Positions 19,336 through 27,741 of a stretch of DNA of 64,000 nt are shown here, one piece after another; the stretch's first letter is position 1, and every line of letters begins with the position of its first letter. Source of the DNA: Nocardia africana NBRC 100379 (GTDB lineage Bacteria > Actinomycetota > Actinomycetes > Mycobacteriales > Mycobacteriaceae); assembly GCF_001612635.1 (NCBI RefSeq), contig NZ_BDAV01000007.1, forward strand, positions 186,001 through 250,000, written 5' to 3'. The position numbers and the translations under genes are program-made. Under the pieces are notes generated by a model. It was not told the origin of the DNA. It saw only the letters and a list, made by a program, of their open reading frames with translations, and did no database searches.

Positions 19336-19377
19336 ACGACTGTGCCGCCGCCCCGGAAAGGGTGGCGGCACAGTCGT
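19336..19377. terminator. Bidirectional terminator at the end of the secretion operon
   Basis: A 14-bp perfect stem (19336-19349 and 19364-19377) with a 14-nt loop and a TTT run on the plus side, between the convergent coiled-coil gene and the last gene of the leftward operon. Confidence 0.75.
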
Positions 19378-19415
19378 TTCCGGGTGTGGTCACTGTCGCG
19401 GGAACGGGTGGCCGA

Positions 19416-19802
19416 TCAGCCCTTGTTCGGGTCGGCCTTGCTGGGTTCGCCGAACATGCCCTGCTGCGGCGGGGTGAGCGGAAGGGGGCTGAGCATATCC
19501 TTGTGGCCGTTGCGCACGCTGCAGTACTTGAACGGCCCGCGCGGATCGAACAGCCGCCCCATATGCGGGTCGGCGTGGTCGAGGAACCACACGCTCATCC
19601 CGGTCTGCGGGTCCTGGCGCAGGTATTCCCATGCGCGCCACAGAGCTTCGAGTCGCATCGCCGCCTCGGCGTGCTTCCACCATTCGGGGCACCACACGGT
19701 ATCGGTGAGGTCGGTGACCTGACGCCGATAGACGAGGCTGAGATAGTTCTCCACGAACTCGACCACGTTCGAGTAGATCATGTCCTGGGGCTGGTCGTTC
19801 AC
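19416..19802 (-). CDS. DUF4913-type protein, last gene of the secretion operon
   Basis: A 128-residue soluble protein with the pattern of the DUF4913 family found in actinobacterial conjugative elements: VVEFVENYLSLVYRRQ near the start, WCPEWWKHAEAAMRLEALWRAWE in the middle (in part), then WFLDHADPHMGRLFDP and a C-terminal short Pro-rich segment. Its start overlaps the coupling-protein stop by 4 bp, so the two are translationally coupled. The family's role is unknown; coupling to the VirD4-type ATPase suggests an adaptor or accessory of substrate recruitment (inference). Confidence 0.8.
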   Translation of the reverse strand: MNDQPQDMIYSNVVEFVENYLSLVYRRQVTDLTDTVWCPEWWKHAEAAMRLEALWRAWEYLRQDPQTGMSVWFLDHADPHMGRLFDPRGPFKYCSVRNGHKDMLSPLPLTPPQQGMFGEPSKADPNKG

Positions 19803-21634
19803 AGCGGGCGAACCTCCTCGGGCTGTCCGTAGGTGGCGGGCGGCTCACCGGGCATCGATCCGCCGTCGAGGACGGTTCGCTCGCCCACGAGATCGCTCAT
19901 GGTGGTGCGACGCTGCGGATCATGCTGTTCGATCGACTTGCGCACCTCGGCAGCGTACTCCCCTTCCCACCACGGCACGGTGCGCACGAGCACCGCCGGC
20001 GCACCCGAGGAGAACACCACGGCGCGCCCACGCGGCAGGGTGGCCAGTGCGTTCGGGTTGAGGGTGCGCGACGATCCGAGCGAACGCGAATAACTCTTGC
20101 CGCCTTTGGATTCCGAGACCGACGACGAGATGGAGTCGTAGTCGCCGATCGCCTCCGAACGGGCGGCCAGGAATGCCATGTCGTCGACGCCGGGGCCGAG
20201 GACCTTGATATTGGCCGCCGCCCACAGCGCCTCCATACCGGCCTGACCCCAGCACCGCACGCCCTGCGCCCACGACTGCAGGACGGTCATCACGACGATG
20301 CCGCGAGAACCGAAGTGGCTGTACTGCTTCGGCAGATCCTTCCAGCGCACGATGTTGGCCGCCTCGTCGAGCACCGCGAGCAGCGGAATGGAGAGCCGGC
20401 CCATGTGTTCATGGGTCGCCTTACGCATCGCGACGTCGACGACCGCTTCGGTGAGGGCACTGACCAGCGGGCCGGCAGAACCGCGTCCCTCCAGTGACAG
20501 GCAGTACAGGGTTCCGTTGCGGTTCAGGAAGTCCCATTCGTCGAACGCGTAGCGATCGGCGCCCGGCGTCACCCATTGATGCACGTTCGACAACTTCAGG
20601 CAGCGAACCATCTTCTTCGCCGTACCGAAGATGCTGTCCCGGACCCGTTCGGAGGCGTTGTACTGCTGCGCCAGACCCGAGGCCACGTAATGGTGCCCGG
20701 CGGCGCGCAGCAACTGAACAGATTCGGTGTCACTCGGATCCGTCACCCAGTCCCATACCTGCGTGATCGGCCGGTTGGCTACGGCGGCAGCGAGGAACAT
20801 ACCCGCGAGCAGATCTTCGGCCTCCGGGTCGAAGAAGCTGTCAGGGGTACCCTCGCCACCGTCGTCGGCGTCGGCGAAGTGACCTGCGAGCCGTGCCGCT
20901 CGCATCTCACATCCTTCGTGCCGGGCGTCCACCCAGCCCAGCGGATCCCAGTACCAGAGGGCGTGCTCTTCGCCCGCGACACCCTGCGGGTCGAAGACGA
21001 ACGTGCGAGAACCCTTGCCCTCCCGCACATCTCGGGTCGCGTCGACCACATCGCGCTTGTTGGAGGTCACCAGCACCGGGCCGATCGCCGACAGGATCGC
21101 CGGAATGACCCGCGCGGAGGTCTTACCCTGGCGCGGGCCCCAGATGTCGAGATGCAGATCCTCGTAGGAGCCGAACAGCATCACCCCGTCGACCACCCCG
21201 ACGCCGATCGGCACGCCGGGCGAATCCTCGTAGCCGAGCCGCACGCCCAACTGCCGGGCCTTCTCCCGCACCCCGGCCTCGGTGAGTGCCGCGATCGCCC
21301 CGCCGCTACCCATGTACTGGGCCTTGTCGTCGACGGGCAGCTTTCCGCGGCTGCGGCGCCTTTTCATCTCCCGCCGCACGAATACCAGGCCGACGACGAC
21401 GAGCACGACGAGCAGCACGATCACCGTGGAGGCGGTCGGCCACGTCAGCTGTCCCCGGGCGATCATCGCGATGCAGGCGATCGGATTGATCGGTACGTCC
21501 TGAGGCACCGTCGACAGCTTGTTGCCCAGATGCAGTGCGCCCCAGAGGGTGCCGACCACCGCGAAACCGATGTAGATCAGATACAGGGCGAGGTCCGGGC
21601 CCGGAACAGCCGGGTCCTTCACCTTCTTCGCCAT
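19799..21634 (-). CDS. TraD/VirD4-type coupling ATPase
   Basis: A 611-residue type IV coupling protein that in conjugation systems brings the substrate to the channel. Two N-terminal transmembrane helices lie at about 15-37 and 62-88. The Walker A motif WGPRQGKTSA is near residue 165, Walker B LLAVLDEAANI near residue 420, and a TraG/TraD-like CQSW equivalent (VLQSWAQGVRCWG) follows. The C-terminus is short (about 60 residues after the ATPase core). It is the strongest evidence that the locus is secretion- or conjugation-related. Downstream overlap with the DUF4913 gene is 4 bp. Confidence 0.88.
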   Translation of the reverse strand: MAKKVKDPAVPGPDLALYLIYIGFAVVGTLWGALHLGNKLSTVPQDVPINPIACIAMIARGQLTWPTASTVIVLLVVLVVVGLVFVRREMKRRRSRGKLPVDDKAQYMGSGGAIAALTEAGVREKARQLGVRLGYEDSPGVPIGVGVVDGVMLFGSYEDLHLDIWGPRQGKTSARVIPAILSAIGPVLVTSNKRDVVDATRDVREGKGSRTFVFDPQGVAGEEHALWYWDPLGWVDARHEGCEMRAARLAGHFADADDGGEGTPDSFFDPEAEDLLAGMFLAAAVANRPITQVWDWVTDPSDTESVQLLRAAGHHYVASGLAQQYNASERVRDSIFGTAKKMVRCLKLSNVHQWVTPGADRYAFDEWDFLNRNGTLYCLSLEGRGSAGPLVSALTEAVVDVAMRKATHEHMGRLSIPLLAVLDEAANIVRWKDLPKQYSHFGSRGIVVMTVLQSWAQGVRCWGQAGMEALWAAANIKVLGPGVDDMAFLAARSEAIGDYDSISSSVSESKGGKSYSRSLGSSRTLNPNALATLPRGRAVVFSSGAPAVLVRTVPWWEGEYAAEVRKSIEQHDPQRRTTMSDLVGERTVLDGGSMPGEPPATYGQPEEVRPL

Positions 21635-21670
21635 CTCGCCTCCTGGGGTGACCGGGTATGTGGCTGCGGC

Positions 21671-22333
21671 TCAACGGAATCCGTCGAGCCGCCAGCCGTC
21701 GGGGGTGCGGACGACGGTAGCGATCACCGTCGTGGGGGGTAGCGTCTCGCGGGTACCGTCGGGGTGCACGGCGGTCTGCTCGATACCGATCTTGAACTGC
21801 TGGTGGTCCGAATCGCCGTTACCGGGCGCCTGTTCGCCGGAGGCGAAGGTGAAGGCTTCCACACGCACGCCCGCACGGCCCCATTCGGCCCAGCGCAGTG
21901 TCGGTTTCGGAGTCTCGTCACCCGGCGGTGCGTCGAGTGTGCGAAGCAGGCTGGGACCCAGCCACTTCCGGGCCCGGGAGAGCGAGGCCCCCTGCGTCTC
22001 GGTGGCCGGATACCAGGTGAAGATCTCGCGCAGCGCGGCGACGGCGACACCGTCGGGGGTGCCGGGATCCGGTGCCGGGGCGGCCTCGAGCTGGCGGGGA
22101 GTCGACGTGGCCGCCGGTGGTTCGGCATGTTCGGCCCCGCCCGCGCAGCCGGACAGCAGTGCGACGCTCACCATCAGCATCACCACCAGGTTCGCATAGA
22201 CGGCCCGTGCCGTAGGTCGGCGGCCCGGCGCCCGGAACTCCGGACGCTGTCTCCAGGTTATCGGTCCCGGTCCGGGCCCGGCGACTCCCGGCGGCCCGGT
22301 GACCTCGGCGTGTCCCGATCGTCGTTCCGTCAC
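21671..22333 (-). CDS. Lipoprotein-like component of the secretion locus
   Basis: About 220 residues from GTG 22333, which overlaps the stop of the preceding hydrolase gene by 4 bp. After a ~48-residue cytoplasmic segment comes a hydrophobic stretch ending in the lipobox-like LLSGC (C63), then a Pro-rich linker and a compact domain with LREIFTWYPATETQGASLS and a C-terminal TVIATVVRTPDGWRLDGFR, a pattern common in conjugation-associated periplasmic proteins. The long segment before the lipobox is unusual; an internal start nearer the hydrophobic stretch is possible. Function is unknown. Confidence 0.7.
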   Translation of the reverse strand: MTERRSGHAEVTGPPGVAGPGPGPITWRQRPEFRAPGRRPTARAVYANLVVMLMVSVALLSGCAGGAEHAEPPAATSTPRQLEAAPAPDPGTPDGVAVAALREIFTWYPATETQGASLSRARKWLGPSLLRTLDAPPGDETPKPTLRWAEWGRAGVRVEAFTFASGEQAPGNGDSDHQQFKIGIEQTAVHPDGTRETLPPTTVIATVVRTPDGWRLDGFR

Positions 22334-24033
22334 AACACCCTCCGTAACCGCGCGTCGCCGGGGACGGGCGCCTCGCTCACACCCGAGGGGTCGGTGGAGC
22401 GGATCATCCGGCCGTTGCCGGCGTAGATGCCGACCTCGGCCGGCCCGCGCACCCCGAAGCGGGAGAACACCAGATCGCCCGGCTGCGCATTGCGCATCGA
22501 CACCTCGACCCCTGCCTCCCACTGCTGTTCGGCGGTCTGCGGCAACGTCTTCGCGCCCGACGACGCCGCGAACACCGCGGCCGAGGTCAGCCCGGGACCG
22601 TCCAGGCCGCCGCCGGTCGGCCCCTGCGGGCCACCGCCACCCCACACGTACGGAGTGCCCATCCACTGCTGGGCCGCGGCGAGGATATCGGCGCCCGCCG
22701 AACCGTGACCGGGCTGGAATCGGCCCATCGATCCGGGCGCCCGGTACTGCGCCTCCATGGCGAGGATATTCGTGACATAGGGCCGGGTTTCGGAGTAGTG
22801 CGCGGCCACCTGATTGGGCATCCCGCCCGAGGCGAGGACCGCACCCTCGCCGGCGTTGTAGGCCGCCAGCGACAGCGGCACCACATCGCCGTGCACCTTG
22901 CCTTCGCCGATCCACCGCTCGACCTGATGGGCGATCGAACACATGTAGCGCCCCTGGGCGATGATCGCATCGCCGTCGTCCCACAGGCTGGCCTGCCCGT
23001 TGCCGTCCGCGTCGAGCAGATACGGCCGCCCGTCGTCCGGATCGGTGGCCCGGGCCGTGGTGGGCAGGAACTGGGCCAGCCCCTCGGCGCCGGCGGGCGA
23101 GGTGAGCCCGCGCTGGAATCCGGATTCCTGACGGCCCTGCGCGGCCAGCACCGAGGCGGTGATCTCCGGGCACAGCGAACCCGCCCGGCGATACCAGATT
23201 TCGAGCTCCGGCGGCACCTTGCCGTCGGCGAGCGCACCGCCCGCGCTGCCGAATCCGCGGCTGCACAGCGGGTTCGCCGAATACGGGAAGGCGCCACCGC
23301 CGCTGGGTGTCAACGCGCCGTCGAGCCACGGCAGCGGGTCGATCTGATGCCCGCCCGTCAGGCGCCCGCCGGGCACGATCTCGAAATGCAGGTGCGGGCC
23401 ACTGGATTCGCCCGCCGATCCGACCGCGCCGATCTCCTGTCCGGCCTTCACCCGCTGCCCCACCCGTACCTTCACTCCGCTGGCCCATTCGTGGCCGTAG
23501 ACGGCGGAGAAGGGGCGGCCGTTGACGTCGACGGAGTCGATCACGATCCAGTTGCCGAAGCCCGAGGCGGGACCGGCGGCGACGACGACGCCATCCGCCA
23601 CCGCGAACTCCGGGGTGCCGTCCGGTGCGGCCAGATCCACACCCATATGGGTGCCGCCACGGGCGCCGAACGTGTCCGACACGGTGAAGGATCCGGCCGG
23701 CAGCGGCCAGGTGCGCCGGATCGGCGCGATACCCGCCGCCGGCGACGGCGCGCCCGTCACACTCGGATTCGCCTGTGCGGCAGGGATATCAGCGACGCTG
23801 GTGGTAGCCGAGGTGGAGCCGCGCGGGTCCGTCGACGCGGTCGGTGTGGTGGAGCCCGACTCCGGCGCCCGCGCCGCCCACGGCGCACCCGAGGTGTCCG
23901 ACAGGCCGGAACCGGGCGCGGTCGGCTGATCGGCGCACGGATCCTCCGAGGAGGGCAGCACGATCACCACCACGAGGGTGATCAGAGATACGACACCGCC
24001 GAGGACGAGGGCGGTGAGGGTTTTCGCGTTCAC
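22330..24033 (-). CDS. Cell-wall hydrolase fusion: M23 peptidase, transglycosylase, degenerate NlpC/P60
   Basis: A 567-residue membrane-anchored protein (helix at about 5-26). An M23 domain has HMGVD near residue 130 and HLHFE near 213, so its zinc ligands are intact. A lytic-transglycosylase-like domain follows with GRQESGF near 300 (catalytic Glu present) and LAAYNAGEGAV. The C-terminal ~100 residues are NlpC/P60-like (WMGTPYVWGGGGPQG), but the catalytic DCSGL motif reads DGPGL and the expected histidine in HVGIY reads EVGIY, so this domain is probably inactive. Such proteins (VirB1-like) open the wall for secretion machines. Confidence 0.87.
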   Translation of the reverse strand: MNAKTLTALVLGGVVSLITLVVVIVLPSSEDPCADQPTAPGSGLSDTSGAPWAARAPESGSTTPTASTDPRGSTSATTSVADIPAAQANPSVTGAPSPAAGIAPIRRTWPLPAGSFTVSDTFGARGGTHMGVDLAAPDGTPEFAVADGVVVAAGPASGFGNWIVIDSVDVNGRPFSAVYGHEWASGVKVRVGQRVKAGQEIGAVGSAGESSGPHLHFEIVPGGRLTGGHQIDPLPWLDGALTPSGGGAFPYSANPLCSRGFGSAGGALADGKVPPELEIWYRRAGSLCPEITASVLAAQGRQESGFQRGLTSPAGAEGLAQFLPTTARATDPDDGRPYLLDADGNGQASLWDDGDAIIAQGRYMCSIAHQVERWIGEGKVHGDVVPLSLAAYNAGEGAVLASGGMPNQVAAHYSETRPYVTNILAMEAQYRAPGSMGRFQPGHGSAGADILAAAQQWMGTPYVWGGGGPQGPTGGGLDGPGLTSAAVFAASSGAKTLPQTAEQQWEAGVEVSMRNAQPGDLVFSRFGVRGPAEVGIYAGNGRMIRSTDPSGVSEAPVPGDARLRRVL

Positions 24034-24043
24034 CGCGCACCCG

Positions 24044-24352
24044 TCATGTCGCGCGGCGGGTTTCGTTCAGGGTTTCCACCAGGGTGCGATTCATCTCCGC
24101 CGCGGCCGCCAATTGTTGTTGCAGCAGCGCCACTTTGCGGCGCAGGGCCACCGCGTCCATCCGTTCCAGGCTGGGTCCCTCCGCGGCCCGCACCCAGTTG
24201 CGCACCGAATTGGTGTGCACGCCGATCTGTTCGGCGACGACCCGGCAGGCCTCCGACTCGCTGCGCAGTTTGTCGGTCAGCGCGACGACCTGTTCCACCG
24301 CCGCCTTCCGCACCTGCGGCGACACTCTTCGGTATGACCTGTGCGGCATCAC
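24044..24352 (-). CDS. IS3 OrfA-like helix-turn-helix protein inside the operon
   Basis: A 102-residue protein with the shape of IS3-family OrfA: RRVSPQVRKAAVEQVVAL then a helix-turn-helix (ACRVVAEQIGVHTNSVRNWVR) given in part, and a C-terminal coiled-coil (VALLQQQLAAAAEMNRTLVE). No OrfB or inverted repeat is next to it, and its start overlaps the VirB4-like gene's stop by 4 bp, so it is embedded in the operon. It may be a domesticated DNA-binding protein of the locus rather than a working transposase. Confidence 0.75.
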   Translation of the reverse strand: MMPHRSYRRVSPQVRKAAVEQVVALTDKLRSESEACRVVAEQIGVHTNSVRNWVRAAEGPSLERMDAVALRRKVALLQQQLAAAAEMNRTLVETLNETRRAT

Positions 24353-27300
24353 GCGGCACTCCCCTCGTCGCCCCGCCGGGCCGTGGATTCGGTGAATTCG
24401 CTGAAACGCTGGTTGGTCTCGTGGATTCCGCTCTCTTTTTCCGACACGGTGAACTCCATATGGAACGGGATGCCGGGGCGGCGATCCTCACCGATCTTGA
24501 GCAGGAACTTTCCGGTGCCGGGCGCGGGCGGGCGGGCCTGGCCCGGTTTGAGCGCCTCGCCGGTGAGCGCCTGCGGGGCCGACCAGCTGGTGACCATCTC
24601 CTCCTCGGCGGAGGTGAACGGGATCGTCGAGTCCAGGCGGCTGATCTCCTCCGGCGGCAGGGCGCCGAAGATCTTGGCGCGCGCGCGTTCCAGGAAGCCC
24701 AGCGCCTTGGCGATCGCGGCCTCGGATCCGAGCGATTGCAGGTCCTTGATGGTGTGGCTGATCATGATCAGCGAGGTCGCCATGCCGCGCTGCAGCCGGG
24801 TCAGTTCGTCGACGCGGTCGACCATGAAGTCGCCCAGCCCCAGCACCTGCCACAGCTCGTCCATGACCACCTGGAAGTACCGCTGCGGTCCCAGTTTGCC
24901 GTCGGCCAGCACGTGCGCGGCCTCCACCGAGGCGAAGCCGTCGGCCCAGCAGGCCAGCATCACACCGGCTTTGAGCTTCTTGTCCCCGGTCGGGATGTGC
25001 GAGACGTCGATGCAGACCGCCACCGAGGAGGTGTCGATCGGGGTCGTGGTCTGACCGTTGAAGACCGCGCCGAACGGTCCCTGGGTCAGTGCGCGCAGCG
25101 ACCGCCGCAAACCCTTGGTGGCCTCGTGGTATTCCTCGGCGTTGTCGGCGCCGGCATCGAGCATCAGCTCCTGGCCGCCACCGACCACCACCTCGAGCAG
25201 ATCTTCCATGATCGGCGGCGATTCCGGCGCGAAGCCGCTGCCCTCGCGGTACAGGATGCGCAGCGCCGTGGAGATCAACGTCTCCTCGTAGTCGCGCACC
25301 CGGGCGCCACGCACGAGTTCCACCAAACCGGCGATCAACGTGACCTGCCGGGCCCGCAGTTCCTGTGTCACCTGCAACTGCAGGGCGGGAAGGTCGTCCA
25401 GCAGCGGCACGATCGAGCCGAGGACACCACCGGCGAGCGGATTCAGCTTGCCGTGTCCGTAGCCGAGATCGATGACCTGGCCACCGACCATCTCCACCAG
25501 CTTGCGGTAGTCCGGTTTCACATCGGCCAGGATCAGCGGCGTGATGCCCTGCGCGACACCACCGAGCACGATGCGGCGCACCAGCGAGGACTTGCCGAAA
25601 CCGTTGAGCCCCAGCACGAACAGGCTCGGCGCGGTGATGAAGCTGCCGCGCATGAACCAGTTCATGGGGTCGAAGCACACCGGCGCGCCGGTGTGCAGAT
25701 GCGATCCGAGCGGGGTGCCGATCAGCGGGGCACCGGCGCCCACCGACCACGGCCACAGTCCGGCGACCTGCGCGGTGGTGGCCCGGTATTCGACCGGGCG
25801 GCCCACCACGTTCATCCGGCCACCGCCGGGGCCGATATACCCGCGATCGGTCAATTGCGCCGTGCCGCGGTCGAATCCGTCGTCGACGACCGCTTCGATG
25901 CGGGCCGCGGCATTGACGCGGCGCAGGTCGTCGGTGCGAATCCGGAACGCCGCCCAGGCGGCGCGCAATCCGGCGCCCTCGCGGGCCACCGCCTCCAGCC
26001 GCGCCCGGGCCGCATCGTCGAGCAGGGGCGGGCCCTGATTCTTCTTCTTGACCGGTTTACTGCGCCGATCCCGCCGCTTGCCCGCTTCGGCGTCGGCCCG
26101 TGCGGCTCGCGAAAGCTGTTCGTAGGATGCCATTTTCGAGCCGTTGCGATCACGGAGCGTGCGCTGGCCCCGGCCGGAGCGGCGAGCCGGCGCTTCCGTC
26201 CGCCGGCGCGACGACCCGGAACTGTATTCGGTCCGCGTACTCCGCCGCGGCGCCGGCTCGTAGTCGCCGGTCATGTAGCGCCCTCCGCGCGTCTCGGGCG
26301 ATACCTGGTCGAATCCGGCCGGCAGCTCGGCCGATTGCGGGGTGCCATGCGCATAGGAATTCTCTCGATCGTCGGACCGGTCCTCCGGCCCGCCCACCCG
26401 GCGCCGGGTGCGGGCACCGGCCGAATTGTCGTGCGCCGCATCATCGCCGGCCGCGATCCGGTCGTCAGCGGAGACACCGGCCGCATCGGCTCGACGGCTC
26501 GCGCGGGAGCGCACGGATTCGGCACTGTCCGCGGAGACGTCACCGGCCGCGCGGCCCCGCTCGGCCTCTTCGGCTCGGGCGGCGCGGTCACCGTCCACGA
26601 GATCCGCACCCTGGTCCGGTGAGTCGTGGCCCGGCACCGGGCGCGTGGTGGCCGGCGAGTCCGCGTCATCGGACGACGGCAGAGGCGCTCCGGCCGCGGT
26701 CTCGTCCCGCTCGGAGTCCGCGGCCGTACCGGTCCCCCGCTGTCGAGGGCCGCTCGCTGCGGCCCGCGTATCCGTATCGGGGTCGGCGCCATGGCTTTCG
26801 CGTGCTGCGCTGTCCTCCGCACGCGTGATCCGGTCATCGGCTCGCGGCGTCGCCGTACCGGTCGTCGCGATGTCGTTGCCCGTCTCGTCGTTCTCCGACG
26901 ACGTCGTTCGCGGTGCCGGGTGACCGTCCGATCCGGTATCGCGGCGCGGCTGGGTGCTCGACCGTTCGATGTCCTGGCCACCGTAGGACCGGTTACGCGC
27001 CGACTCCGATGTCGGGCGGCCGCCTCGGTGCCGATCGGACTCGATCGCATCGCCGCCCGCACGGCTGCGGGCCCCGGCCGTATCGCCGGTCCCGCGACGG
27101 ATCTCGTCGCGCCCGGCCGATCCGTCGCGATCGCCGTCGGCCGGACGACGACGGCCCGGCTCCGACCCGGCCCGCCTCATCGCACCCTCGCCCGCGGTAG
27201 ATCCGGGCCTCGCCGCATCGTCACCGCGTCGCCGCGGACTGCCCGAGCCGCGCTCGCCGGAGACCGGCTCGCCGCCCGAACGACGTTGCGGCGCATCGTA

Positions 27301-27735
27301 TTCGGCATTCCGCGCGGAGCGCGCGCTGTGGCCCGCACCCGGTTCGGGCGCTGGGCGACGCTCGGTCTCGCGCCCGGGAGCCACGCCACCTCGGGTGCGC
27401 CCCGGACCGTCGACGCCGGCACCGGTGCGCGAGTGCCCCGTCGCCCGCCCTCCGCGTTCGTCCGGCGCGGCGGTGTCCGGGCGGGTGCGCTCGCCCTCCT
27501 CGCGGCGTGCTCGCCGACGCGCCGGCCGCAGCGGTACGTCGTCCCAATCGGCAGGTGCGCCACCGTATTCCGAGCGGGGCAGGCCGGGCGCGTAGGCCTC
27601 GATGCCCCACTCGTCGTCGTGGCCGGCCCGCGTGCGCGGCCGGGCCTGGACCGGGTTCTCCGGATCCACCACCCGTTCGCTGTAACGCGGTGGTTCGCCC
27701 CGGTAGCGGACCGGTGGCTCGTGCTCACCTGCCAT
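24349..27735 (-). CDS. VirB4-like ATPase with a very long disordered N-terminus
   Basis: A 1128-residue protein. The first ~530 residues are low-complexity and rich in Arg, Asp, Glu, Gly and Ser, for example RRGDDAARPGSTAGEGAMRR. The C-terminal ~570 residues are an ATPase: Walker A LGLNGFGKSSLVRR at about 708-721 and Walker B-like FQVVMDELWQVLGL near 958, then a C-terminal domain. VirB4 proteins power pilus and channel assembly; the conserved P-loop fits that family. The next gene downstream overlaps by 4 bp. The N-terminal expansion is not typical and is noted in the findings. Confidence 0.85.
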   Translation of the reverse strand: MAGEHEPPVRYRGEPPRYSERVVDPENPVQARPRTRAGHDDEWGIEAYAPGLPRSEYGGAPADWDDVPLRPARRRARREEGERTRPDTAAPDERGGRATGHSRTGAGVDGPGRTRGGVAPGRETERRPAPEPGAGHSARSARNAEYDAPQRRSGGEPVSGERGSGSPRRRGDDAARPGSTAGEGAMRRAGSEPGRRRPADGDRDGSAGRDEIRRGTGDTAGARSRAGGDAIESDRHRGGRPTSESARNRSYGGQDIERSSTQPRRDTGSDGHPAPRTTSSENDETGNDIATTGTATPRADDRITRAEDSAARESHGADPDTDTRAAASGPRQRGTGTAADSERDETAAGAPLPSSDDADSPATTRPVPGHDSPDQGADLVDGDRAARAEEAERGRAAGDVSADSAESVRSRASRRADAAGVSADDRIAAGDDAAHDNSAGARTRRRVGGPEDRSDDRENSYAHGTPQSAELPAGFDQVSPETRGGRYMTGDYEPAPRRSTRTEYSSGSSRRRTEAPARRSGRGQRTLRDRNGSKMASYEQLSRAARADAEAGKRRDRRSKPVKKKNQGPPLLDDAARARLEAVAREGAGLRAAWAAFRIRTDDLRRVNAAARIEAVVDDGFDRGTAQLTDRGYIGPGGGRMNVVGRPVEYRATTAQVAGLWPWSVGAGAPLIGTPLGSHLHTGAPVCFDPMNWFMRGSFITAPSLFVLGLNGFGKSSLVRRIVLGGVAQGITPLILADVKPDYRKLVEMVGGQVIDLGYGHGKLNPLAGGVLGSIVPLLDDLPALQLQVTQELRARQVTLIAGLVELVRGARVRDYEETLISTALRILYREGSGFAPESPPIMEDLLEVVVGGGQELMLDAGADNAEEYHEATKGLRRSLRALTQGPFGAVFNGQTTTPIDTSSVAVCIDVSHIPTGDKKLKAGVMLACWADGFASVEAAHVLADGKLGPQRYFQVVMDELWQVLGLGDFMVDRVDELTRLQRGMATSLIMISHTIKDLQSLGSEAAIAKALGFLERARAKIFGALPPEEISRLDSTIPFTSAEEEMVTSWSAPQALTGEALKPGQARPPAPGTGKFLLKIGEDRRPGIPFHMEFTVSEKESGIHETNQRFSEFTESTARRGDEGSAA

Positions 27736-27741
27736 CTGCGC

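Noticed and set aside
24044..24352. A complete insertion sequence
   Set aside because: Only an OrfA-like gene is present; no OrfB, terminal inverted repeats or target duplication.
22705..26622. A 1305-codon open frame on the plus strand across the hydrolase and VirB4-like genes
   Set aside because: It is antisense to two well-supported genes, has no ribosome site or recognisable domain, and such long antisense frames are common in high-GC DNA.
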